Shown here in pieces: positions 35,101-47,300 of a DNA stretch of 64,000 nucleotides; positions within the stretch are counted from its first letter, which is position 1; the number at the start of each line of letters is the position of its first letter. A model generated the notes under the pieces. It saw only the letters and a list, made by a program, of their open reading frames with translations. It was not told the origin of the DNA and did no database searches. Location of the stretch: contig JAKSZU010000027.1 in the NCBI GenBank assembly GCA_026018925.1, positions 2,923,531 to 2,987,530 on the forward strand, read 5' to 3'. The translations under genes were made by a program, and so were the position numbers. The stretch is from Tupaia tana. Its lineage: Eukaryota > Chordata > Mammalia > Scandentia > Tupaiidae.

Positions 35101-38100
35101 CAACCTGGTGCTTGAAAATCACGTCAGACATGTGTAGGTGTGTGTCCAAAATCCCAAGAGGAGAACAGAGGAGAAGGGATAATGGTGTGGTCATCTACCA
35201 CCCCACCCCCAGGGAGGGGATTTCTCACGGTCTCTCTCTCTGTCTCTCTGTCTCTCTGTCTCTCTCCCTGGCATGTGCACATGCCTTATGGAAAAAAAAA
35301 AAAAAAAAGAAAAGAAAGCAAAAGAAAAGAAAAGCCTGGCCCCACTCCTAGAGTCTGACACAGTGGGTCCGCAGTGGAGCCACACGTCTAGAGTCTGCGA
35401 GCTCCTGGGTTCTACTGCTCCTGCCGCTGAGCTGGGGCCACTCTGCAAGCCCCGCTCTGAGCAGCTCTTCACGCCTCCCAGGTTGGCCAGAGCACTGCTC
35501 TGCAACTGGATTGGGACATAGGTCACCTGGGTGTCCCGGTAGAATGCAGCCTCCTTGGGGCCAGCAGATGGCGTAATAGTTAAGTTGCTGGACTCCGTAC
35601 AGTTGACGGCAGTTTGAGTCCCGGACCGGGCTATTTTAAACGCACACTGAGCATGTGTGTGTGTGTGCCTAAGATCCCCAGAGGAGAATGGAGAAGAAGG
35701 ATTGCAGTGTGACCATCCCCCTGGGAGGTGATTCTCACTTTCTGACTCTCTGTGTCTCTGGCAAGCACATGTGCCCTATAGCAAAAAACTCTCTGAAGAA
35801 ATAAATAAATAAATAGTAAAATAAATAAATAAAAAGAACGCAGTCTTCTTCAGCAGGTCAAGGTGCAGAGGGACCAGCCCTGTCAGGTCCCAGACCATGC
35901 TTTGCAGGGCTGCACCACTGTCCCAAAGTCTGCTGTCGTCCGACTGACTCCCCCATGTTGCTTGCTAAAAATATACACAAGATCTTCTAAAACATCATGG
36001 AGATGTATATGATATTACAGTGAAGGACAATAAATAAATAAATAAGAAAAAAAAAAAGAACCCTGATAACCCAACAATAAAAAAAGGCAACCAATTTAAC
36101 GGGCAAATGATCTGAATACACATTTCTCCCAGGCAGACGTGGAAATGGCCAATCTCACATGAGACGTTCAGGTCGTTAGCCAGTGAGGAAATGCAAATCA
36201 AAACCGCAAGGAGACACCGTCTCGTTTCCGAAGAAATGGCTAAAATAAAAGGACAGTAACGGGTACGGACAAGGGTGCAGCGGGATTAGAACTCTCGTAC
36301 ATGCTGTGGGACAGGGAAATGATGCTACTGCTTTAGGAAATGGTTTGGCAGTTCCTCACAATGTCCGCCGTGAAGCTACCCTATGACCCAGCCATGCCAG
36401 TCGTAGATATATACCCGACAGCTAAACATACGTGTTCACACAAACATGTACACGTCAAAACACGTTACATTAGCCGTAATAGCCAAAACGTGGAAACGAC
36501 CCAAATTTTCATCATCTTATGAATGGATAAACAAAACATGGCGTCGTTACATGGTGGAAAATCATTTAGTAATGAAAAGGATGAGACACCGGCACATGCC
36601 ACACACGATAAACCTTGCAAACATCGCTCCACATGAGTTAAATCAGTCACGCCAGGCCACGGGTCATGTCAGTCCATGTATGTGGAGCACCCAGGCAGAG
36701 TCTGGCCTGCCATTCGTGCTCACGCAGGCCCCACCTGCCCCTTCAGCAGGGCTGACAGTGAGCTCGCGTTCATTGTGCGTTGTGCGGCACTAGGTCGGAG
36801 CACGAGTCAAACAGAACATAACTAGAGTAGTCCCTGCCCTTGGATGGATGCCAACTGGAGGTCCTGCGACACGGCCGAGCTCCGTGAGCTGGCGGCGTCA
36901 GCTTCCCAGTTTACCGAAGAGGACACGTGTCTACTGAGGACGGTGTGACACCTCCCAACTGTGACAAGGGGCATGGGTTAAATACGGCACAGGAGCTCGT
37001 AGGTGTGGGGGCTGAGAGCGAGGACGGCACTGCTGAGGGGTAGTGCGGTTGCTTTATGTAGAAGTTCTGAGGGAGCCACATGCTGGGAACCACCCGCCAG
37101 GGCCCGGGAGAATGGGGGGACACCCACATGGTGTGATGGTTCAGCAGCTGGATCCCATATGGCCAGTCCCATGGTTCAAGTCCTGGGCCCAGAAGGTTGA
37201 AAACATGCCAGGTGGATGAATGTGCATGTCCCAGATCCCAGTGGGAGAATGGAGGAGAGGGGACTGCAGTGTGCCTGTCAACCCTGGGGAGAATTTCTCA
37301 CTTTCCTGTCTCCCTGTCTCTGGCAAGAATGTGTGCCCCGTGGCAAGCTGAAGAAGATAAGGAAAGAAGAAGGGGTGGCGGGTGTTCCTCGTGGCCTCTC
37401 TTGCCCATGGCTCCTGCCTCTCTCCCCTGCAGGTGCCTGCAGCAGCAGCCTGGGCATGGCCTGCCCACGGCCAGCGTCATCCTCTCCTTCCACGGCGAGG
37501 ACTGGCCCGCCCTCCTCAGGACCGTGCACAGCATCCTCCGCACGGCGCCCAGGGCCTTCCTGAAGGAGATCATCCTTGTGGACGACCTCGGCGAGCAAGG
37601 TGCCCACCTGCCTGCAGGCTCCCTCGGGCAGGCTGTCCCCGGGGCCGATCCTTGGAAGAGGGTGGAGTGGGAAGTGCATTGAGAGCATGCTGTGTCACGG
37701 TGCCCACTGCCGCCTCGGTCCTGGGCCAGGCACGTCGTGCAGAAACCCAGCGAGTCCCCATCCTTCCCGCTCTTCCTGCCCGAGGCTCTTTCCCACCTCG
37801 CCGACCACAGCCTGTCGGTTCCAGGACAGCTCACGTCTGCTCTCAGCGAGCACGTGGCCAGGCTGCAGGGTGTGAAGCTGATCAGAAGCAACAAGAGGCT
37901 GGGGGCCGTGAGGGCCCGGATGCTGGGGGCCGCCAGAGCTGCGGGGGACGTGCTGGTCTTCATGGACGCCCACTGCGAGTGCCACCCCGGCTGGCTGGAG
38001 CCCCTCCTCGGCAGAATCGCCGGTGACAGGTAACCAACCCGGGGTCTGCGGTGCTCCAAGTGGAAGGGTCGTGCCTCCGCTCTTCGAAACGGCGCCCGAG

Positions 38101-39666
38101 GCGTGCATTCAGAGAGGCTGTGCTTTGGGGCCTGCAGGTGCTTGGACGTGCTTGCTGCTGGTTTGCTGGAGGGTGTGCGCGCTCACCGGAGAGGCCGAGA
38201 GGAAGCAGAGGGAGACGCACTTCCCATGAAGGGCACGCTCATTCTGCTCGCTCCCTCCTCTTGGGGTGTTGGGTGTGCACACACACACACACACACACAC
38301 ACGTGCCCAAGTGTCCCTCGAGCCACAGCTGGGTCTGGGACTCCAACTGCAGGTCGGCCATGCGGGATCCCGCCGCCCTCCCTTCCAGGCGGCAGAGCCA
38401 GTCTCAGTGTCTCCTCCAGGTCACACGGGTAGCTCTGCTGTTGTGCTTGCAAGTGAATTTCCAAGAGTAACGGACACGTCTGTAGGTACGAAGGCTAAAC
38501 GTCGAACCGGGTTTTGGCTGTCCTTCCCTCGCCCTTTCCAGCCCCGAGACCGCGGCGACTGACCTGCTGAGACAGCCTCTGTGGTTACGCAGGAAAGGGC
38601 TCCCGCGTCGCTCCCTGACGTTTGCTCTTCATTGCTAGCCCATGTCCTCGAAGAGGGAAGAGGTCACGATTGCTCACTTACCCACTTAACGCCAAGGGGA
38701 AGGAGGGTGCGGAGGAGAGGCCGCAGGAGGCAGGGAGTGCACCTAGCAGAAGATGCCCGCGTGAGCCTGAGCTTCCAGAGACGCCGCAATGAGAGATGTG
38801 CTGAATGGCAGAGTGAACGGAACGTGGATCTTGTTTTTCTGGTTAAAAAGACAAGATCTGTGTGCACCTCCGTGGAGAAGTACGCAGCACGATGTCTGGG
38901 ACCGCCCACTGTGCGGAGGCCGGAGCGCAGTTCCCTTTCTCCAGGGTCCTGGTCTCTGACGACAGCGCGAATGGATGCACCTCCCGTGAAGTCAGCCACG
39001 GGCTCCCCGGGCCGTGAGCCTGAAGCCCCCCAGGACGCTTGGCCAGTAATCAGATCCATCCCATCGCCGGGTCATTCCGCAGAGAGCGGTGACTTCGGAG
39101 GGGCCTGGTGTCCTTTCCTCCTCGTCTTGCTTCTCAGTTCTCCTAGGTCAACACGGGGAATCCAAAAATAGCGGAGGCCCAGAGGGATGAAGTCCCCTGC
39201 CCTCCCGGAGGAACCGTGAGAAAGGGCAGGAGAAGCAAGCCAGGTCCTTGGTCTAAGTATAGACTAGCTCTAACCTCGGTCCCTCTAGGCCACGGAGCAG
39301 AGCAGAATTGAATTCAGGGCCACCCTGGCTCTCTCCGCATGACCTGGGCTCACTCTGGCCTGGCTGCCTCCGAAGTGGGTGGATCCGAGATGCAAACGGA
39401 TTTGAATTTTTTACATCCCCTTTTTTCTTTCTTTTTAGAGGTTTTTGCCTTAGGGTGCATGCACTCGCTAGAGAGACAGAGACAGTGAGAGGGAAAGAGA
39501 ACTCACCCCTTGAGGGGGGTTTGGGCAGGCCACATCCTTTTGCCTCTAGTCTCCTTTTGGGATCTTGGGCACGCACGCACATGCGCCCGGTGTGTTTCGG
39601 GTCACTAGGTCCAGGATTCAAACTGCAGTTGGCCATATGGGAGTCCAGCGATGTAACTGCCATGCC

Positions 39667-39700
<34 letters not shown>

Positions 39701-41343
39701 ATATATATATCAAGGTCTCTGAATTCAGTGTATACTTTTTTTTTTTTTTGCCATAGGGTGTGTGTGCTCACTGGGAGAGACAGAGAGAGGAAAAGTGAGA
39801 AATGGGGGATGGCCACACCACAACCATTTCTCCTTCATGTTCCTCTTGGGATCCTGGGCGTGCACACATACATGCCCAGCATGATTTTCAAACCACTGGG
39901 CCTGGGATTCGAACTGTGGTCTGCCATGTGGGCATACAGCACCTTAATCATCACACCACCTGCTGGCCCCTCCAGTGTGTACTTTACACTTACCCACATT
40001 TCCATTTGAACAAACTAGACTTCAGGTGCCCAACGGGCATGAGTGCCTGGCTGCCATCTTGGGCAGCCTGCGTAGACCATGCTCCTGCCCCTGCTGGTGA
40101 GTGGTGGTACAGCTCGTGTGCTTTCCCGATTCTCTCCAGGAGCAGGGTGGTGTCTCCTGTCATAGACGTGATTGACTGGAAGACGTTCCAGTACTACCCC
40201 TCCAGGGACCTGCAGCGCGGGGTGTTGGACTGGAAGCTCGATTTCCACTGGGAGCCCTTGCCGGAGCGTGAAAGGAAGGCCTCCCAGTCCCCCATCAGCC
40301 CCATCAGGTGAGGCCCCATGACAGCCCACCCTTCCTTTATCTCCTCAGGATGGACTCTGCTGCCAGACTCGTTTCCCAGCAAGTTATTTCAGTCATGCCT
40401 GAGTTTCCTCATCTGCAAATTGAGGGTAACAATGCCTTGCAGTTTTGTGAAGAGGGAGTTGATATAAAAAGCGTTCAGAGAACGCCGGGCACTCGGGTGA
40501 GGGGGTGCTAGCGTGATGACATTGCTATTTTATGGGGGAGGTCAGTGTAGCTCTTTCAAATAGCTTCAAGAAATGCCCCAGTGTGGGAAACTGAGGAACT
40601 TGAGCTGGGAGCTCAACCCGGCTCTCTCCCCAGGAGACACTGGAAATTCCTTGGCCTCAGGTCTTGTCTTGGCAAAAAGGAAGAACTCAGCCACGTGGGA
40701 ATCCAGCACCTTAACCGCCACACCACCTACTGGCCTTGTGCTATGATATGTTTTAAACACGAGTCCAGTCAGTTGTTTGCAAAATCTAAAGAGCTCTGGA
40801 AATTAAGCATTTTAAAAATAATTCATTAGGCAGCAAAAGCCGCCCTAAGTTAAATGCTATCTGCGTAGTTCTCATTTTCCCACTTACTGTGACTGTTCAT
40901 AAACTTCCTTGAAGGAACAGGAGCATGTTTGACTAACAAGTGCTGGCCTAAATCCACTAGGGCTGATATGTAATATATTAGGTCGTCTGGAAAGTCATGA
41001 TGTATTTTTCTATGCAAAATATGTATGACTTTCTCGACGACCCAATATAATAACGTGTATCCACATCATAAAGATAAGAAAAAAATCTGAATTAAAAAAT
41101 ACACCGGTGGGGCCAGCAGGTAGCACAGTGGTTAAGGTGCTGGACTCCCACATAGTGGACTGTTGTTTGATCCCCAGACCTGGTGACTTGAAAATCACAC
41201 CAGGTGTGTGTGCGTGTGTGCCCAAAATCCTGAGAGGAGAATGCAGGAGAAGAAATTGTGGCATGGCCATACCCCCATGGGGCGATTTCTTGCTTTCTCT
41301 CTATCTCACTCTGGTGAGCCCATGTGCCCTATGGTAAAAACCT

Positions 41344-41379
<36 letters not shown>

Positions 41380-44300
41380 GCCCCACAGGTTTCAGAGAAG
41401 GAATAGTGAACCTGCAACCCCAAAATGTAGTAAACATGTAAAATGTGCCCAGTGCTGTGTTATGGCACTTTACATGACTTGTTTTTGAGTCCCCTCCCTG
41501 TTATGGAGCATATGGTTACCTCCAGTTAGAAGTGGGGCAACTGGGCTCAGAGAGGTTATTATCCCATCCAGGACCTTACAAATGGCGGCACGGTTGGAAA
41601 TTTTGTTGTATGACCTTTTTAATGCAATACTGTTTTTTTTTTTTTTTTAATTCTAGTATAACAAAATGTTTTTAGTGATCTAAAGGACAGCAGTTTTATT
41701 CATATAATACTACTTTCTTGGTAATTAAAGAAATCTGAACTCTGAGTTATTAAGATATACATCTTAAGATAGTATACCCAGAGTTTGGCTACATTAAAAT
41801 TTGCACCTGAATAGAAGGACACTAGCTTGAAAGTGTCTGTCTATACCTTTTTCTGTTTAAAAACCCTCCCGAGGGAGATTACTGTCATCCTCATTCCCTT
41901 CCTCAGGGTTGGTAGCTTCCTGTATTTATAAGTCACGTGCATTTCCTCCAGGGCAGGTGGGGATAGCCCTGCTTCCAGGGGACTGGGGAGGAGGCAGACG
42001 GTCATTGAGAAAATAGAAGAGGGTGAGTAGGGCTGCGAGGAGGGAGAGGAGAAGAGAGCCTGACCCCTCCCTTGTCCAGGCCGTACCACCTCCCTCAGCA
42101 TATCTTACTTACCAGTGCCTTCTTCCCAAACACCTCTCCAGAGGGACTCAAGCCAGAGGGTTGGGAGCCTTGGGCACGTTCCCCAGGCTCTCTCTATAGG
42201 ATAGGATATAAAGGCAGGGTATAAAAGGCCAGCAACCGTAGCTCTTTTTAGAAGATAACTTCCCTGGCGTCATTGAGTTTCTCCAGTCATGCCATTAGAT
42301 ACACCAAGGTCTACCTGAATTGAAAATCCACTCTCTCCACCTCAGGAAGCCCCCAGCCCACAGCCTTTCCTGCAAGCTCTAGGTTCTGAACTGCAGTCTC
42401 TTCCTGTCTTTCCATCCAGAAGCCCTGTAGTACCTGGACAGGTAGTGGCTGTGGACAGACATTACTTCCAAAACACTGGAGCATATGATCCTCTCCTGTC
42501 ACAGCAGGGTGGTGAAAACCTCGAACTCTCTTTCAAGGTATGTCCTGGACTAGGAAAGGATATGGGTGGGGGTCTCTAGATTGGTGTGTAAGGTTGCAGC
42601 TTGGAGGGAGCTATTAGAAATGTCACTGGCTGGGGCCAGCAGATGGTGTGATGGTTGAGGTGTTGGACTTCCACATAGTTGACCACAATTCAAGTCCTAG
42701 ACATGGTGGCTTGCCTTCTCACTTTCTCTCTCTCTCTTTGATGAGTACACATGCCTTATTTATAGCAAATTAAAAAATACTAATGAATAAAATTAAATAA
42801 TTCTGAAGAAGGAGGAGGACGATGACGAGAAGAAGAGAAGAAATGTCACTGGCCAGGAATGAGGCAGTGGGCAAATCATGAAGTCATTACAACATAGCAT
42901 GTACACCTCCTACTGCCTCCCCTTTCCCTTCTCTCATGCCCGACCTTGATTTCATTCTCAGCCTCTCTCATGAAATTGACTCTCAAAATATGTTGTCAGG
43001 ACCATGTTGGTGACTATCCATTACCTAGACCTAAAGCAGAAATTCCAGAAGTTGGGCTAGCCCTGTAGCCTATTGGTTAAAGGAACTGGACCCCACGTGG
43101 CCAAACACGTGGTTTGAATCTTGAACTCCATGGCTTGAAAATACTCCAGGTGTGCGTGTGTGCCTAAAATCCATCAGGATGCAGGAATGGAGGAGAAAAG
43201 ACTGTTACACCACATGCCCCCCTCGGGGAGTGTCTTCTCCCTGCTCTCTGTCTCTCTGTCTCTCTCTGGCGAGCACTAGCATTCTTTGGCAAAGTAAAAC
43301 AATTCAAAAAGAAACTCCAGAGGTTCTGTACACTCTCTGTTCATAGCATCTACAGCATCTTAGTAATTTTTTACAATGTCCACAAGCCAAAGCAAAACCA
43401 GAACAGCTGTCTATACCCAGTGGTTTAACAACAGTGTCTCTAACAACTTAGCCCCTGTCAGGGATCACACACCTTCTCCAACCTGGGAATCAGACTGGAC
43501 CCACCACGTCCGTTTCCTGCCCCACATTGATTATCGCACGACACTGCTTTTTATCACAGCAACCCCCAAAAACCGACCGCAGCTAAGACATCCACCCTCT
43601 GAAGGGCAGGGATGTAGGTTAGAAAGCATGAATTATCTGCAGACCGTAACTGGCCAAAGGCCCAGCAGATGAGGCTATGGCTCTCACAAAAAATCTAACC
43701 CACCTGCCCCGAGTTCTCTGAAGCACCTGGGCACACAGCCTGGGCGCCTCGGGCCGGCTGTTGTAGGGTGACTTCCATTTTGATCTTTACCCCCAAGTGT
43801 GAAGTGAAAGGCACTGGGGAGTGGGGAGGCCCTTCCTACAGCAGTAACTACGTTAAAGGGGCGCTCACGTCCTGGTGCACCGTCGCCAGCGTCTGGTGCC
43901 TCTGCAGCAGGAGATCTCACAAGTCTTTAGAATTTCCCTGGCCGCTAGGGACATTTTTTCCCACTACGGAAGCATGTCTGTGGGGAGAAGGGGGCTGGCG
44001 CACACGGCTTCTTTTCTCTGAGTGCTGCTTTGAGCCTGCGTTTTAAGGGGGGCACATTTAGGTAGCTGCGTGCCACCCCTTGAAGTCCACGCTGGGACAG
44101 CTCCCCCAGGTCTTCCCACCTTGCCATGCCCTGCCCAGAAGCCCGTATTTGGAAACTACTGAAGCCGAGGGCCATCGTAACCCACCATTTCCGTGCATTT
44201 CCCATCGCTGCTGGAGGTGGGACGCAGAGGGGTCACCTCCTCCTCCCTGGCAGGCCTGGCTCTGTGGCGGCTCCGTTGAAATCCTCCCCTGCTCTCGAGT

Positions 44301-47300
44301 GGGCCACGTCTACCGAAGCCAGGACACGGACTCCTCCCTCCAGCGGGAGGCCGTTCTGCAGAACAAGGTGCGCATCGTGGAGACCTGGCTGGGCTCCTTC
44401 AAGGAAACCTTCTACAGGCACAGCCCGGAGGCCTCCTCCGCCAGCACGGTAAGGGGCGGGCTGGGTGGGGCCTCCACACCCAGCGCTGGGCGGCCTGCTG
44501 GAGGCTGGCCAGGGACAGCCCCTCCCGCCTGGAGTGGAAAACGCTTCTGGCCTGGGCTTCCCTGGACTTCCCCCTGAAGTGGCTCCTCTCCCCGGGGCGA
44601 GGGTGGCGGTGGGTGCTGCCTCCTGCCTCCCGCATTCCCGTGGGCCGTCACAGCTGCTCCTGGCCTGGGCCTCCCTCGTGTCTATGGCTGACATCTATGG
44701 GTGATCCTTCACCGCGGGGCTGGAGAGACTGGACACAGATAAGCCACGAGACAGATCTCGGAGGGCCCTTGCATCCTAAGCAAAGGCTCTGAAATTATCC
44801 AAGACACAAGGCAAATATAAATACAAAAATAAATATAAAGACCCCCCAAAAGCCGTACCCTTCCTCGGGGTCTGCAGCTTCCTGTGTTTACAAGTCACAT
44901 GCATTTCCAACAGGGCTGGTGGGACGCCCGCCTCCAGAGCCTCTGTCCTGTAAAGGAGCCGGCAAGCCCCGTGAAGCAGCTCCCACCTGCGGCTCTGTCT
45001 GAATTTGGCTGGGGGCGTGGATTGTTTGGTATACAGGGAGTGGGGGTACTCAGGGACTGCCTCGCAGACGTACCAGCTCAGAAAGGCGAGGACAGGATTT
45101 TCCTGCTTCCTGTCGAAATCCCCAAGGCCACGGTCAGGCCCAGCCACGTGTAGGTGCCCCATAAATACGCACTGATGAAATGATAGGAGGTAAAAGACCA
45201 TCGGGCCCGAGGCCAGGCTTTGGCTCTGACCACGCGGGAAGTATTCATCTTGGGAAAATCATCTGGCCTCGGAGAACTCAAGAACCGTGCGAGACTGTGA
45301 GGAGAAGGGAAGGGCGCTCTGGGCACGAAAACGTCCCAGATAAGCACGAGGTTTTCCTTCCCGACGGCTGTGAGGACCTGTCCTCTCTCACCCACTTGGG
45401 GTTCATCTCACCCACAGGCGCTCATCTGAAGACATTCGAGGAGCACGTGGCCCTGCCAGTCAGAGGCGATGTTTACCAGAAGGCTCCTTTTTTCTTTCTC
45501 TTTGAACACGCTCATTAACTCGTGTTTTGTAAATGTCCTATTAGTCCCTTTGATTTGAAGATCTCAGTGACATCCCTGCCTCCCTGGAGGTGTTTGATAG
45601 CACGAGTTACTTTAAATATAAACAGCCAAGTCATTTTGCTCTCCAGAGCTCTATCCCTCTGTCCCCTCCTCCCCGTCCCTCGGCCCGCATGGCCTTCGGG
45701 ACAGACATCCTGGGCACTGGGAAGACCTGGCCGGGAGCCGTCGGGCCTGCCCTCCCTTCTCAGGCACAGCTGGAAGAAGAGAGAGCTCGTCACGCGTTGT
45801 CTGAGGTCGGCCGAGGGCTGGGTAGATTTGCCAGTTGGTCTCACCACCAGGGAACATAGAGCCGACGAATCTCACACGTAGGAATGAGTTTGCTTTGGTA
45901 GAGAAATCCAGCCTGGGGAGGGGTTCCCAATCTGGGGGGGTCTTAGACACTAAGAGTATCAAGAAAGCATGAAAAAACAAGTCCACTGATTCCTTCAGAG
46001 GAAAAGTAATAGATCCCTGTGGCTGAATGGTGGTCGAGGTGGTGAATAAAGGAGAAATTCCTGACGTAGAGAGGTTGCTCTCAAACTCCCTGTGGCTAAG
46101 ACTCTCCAGGAGAGATGGACAGTGCGCAGATGTCAGCATCCCAAGCCAACCTCCCGACCTCAGTCTCTGGGCAGGGCCTACGCCCGTGCACTGCGCCCGG
46201 CTCCTTCTCGCTCCCAGGGCTGTGTCGGGACGTGGACCACTGGTCAGACGTGGGATCCAGCTGCCTGAACCACACCCCACGGAGAGGGCCTGGGGTTCAT
46301 TTTGACCGGCTCCTTGGCCATTCCTCAGGGAGGTCTCAAGGTCTCGCACTTGGAGAGGCCTAGAGAGGCGTTTGGTATGGCAGAACCAGACTCCTGCCAA
46401 CGTCTCCATCCGAGGGCTAGGGCAGGGGAATGCAGAATCGAACCAGATCCCTTCCCACAGCCCTGCGGAGCCAGGTCTTACCGCCAGATCGAGGCCACCA
46501 CGGTGGAACTCTGACGTGGGCCTGTCTTTCTCCCTCCATGCCAGGAAAAATTATCGTTTTTATCTTTGGTCATTCCGATCCCTCCTCAGTGCCTCTCTTT
46601 CCCTAAAGACATTCAGGATTTAGTACCGAACTTCTGGGTAGGTTCCTTTTATCTTACGATACAGCCCAAGCTTACTTTCTACTGAGGTTAAGGGCTCGCC
46701 TTGGTACCCGTCCGAGGATGGCTGTTACAAGGAGACGGGACACTGCAGCCCAGAGGAATGCTTTATTAATGGAGGACACTGGGCAGCCGGGAGCGGAGGA
46801 CGGCAAACCTGCCTCTTCCCATCCCAGCCCATAATTCCCAAGCTAACTTCATCGCAGCTTCCCCGGGTCATTTCCTGCCTCTAAGAGGCCCACCCTGATT
46901 TTGCCCCACTCCAACCTAGGAGTGAAGCCGGGATCACTTTGTCAGTTCCCAGAAGCCTCGAAGCACACACGCCGTGGTCTTCGCGGACTGAGGATCCGAG
47001 GCCTGTGGGAGGGGCGATACCACCTAGACTCCTGCAGGTCCCACAACTGCTCTGTCCCTCCGAACACGGGGCCCTGGGTGTGCAGTTCCGGGGAACGGGA
47101 GTCGTGGCCTCCTCATTCCGTTTCGATCCTCCTTCAGCCTCTTCCCAGCCCGCCGCTCCTCCCCTGCCCCTGACCTCCGGCGTGAAACGAGCTCGTGCCA
47201 CCTCTTAGACCCGCCTTCCTCCTCTCCTAGGCCGCCAAGCCAGACTGCACCCAACGCTTGCAGCTGCAGTGGAGCCTGGGCTGCCGGACGTTCCACTGGT

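Noticed and set aside
37298-38059. 253-codon antisense frame over GALNT15 exons 2-3
   Set aside because: Shadow of the real exons on the opposite strand.
45651-46409. 252-codon open frame on the minus strand
   Set aside because: Lies within intron 6, resembles no known protein and fits low stop-codon frequency in GC-rich DNA.
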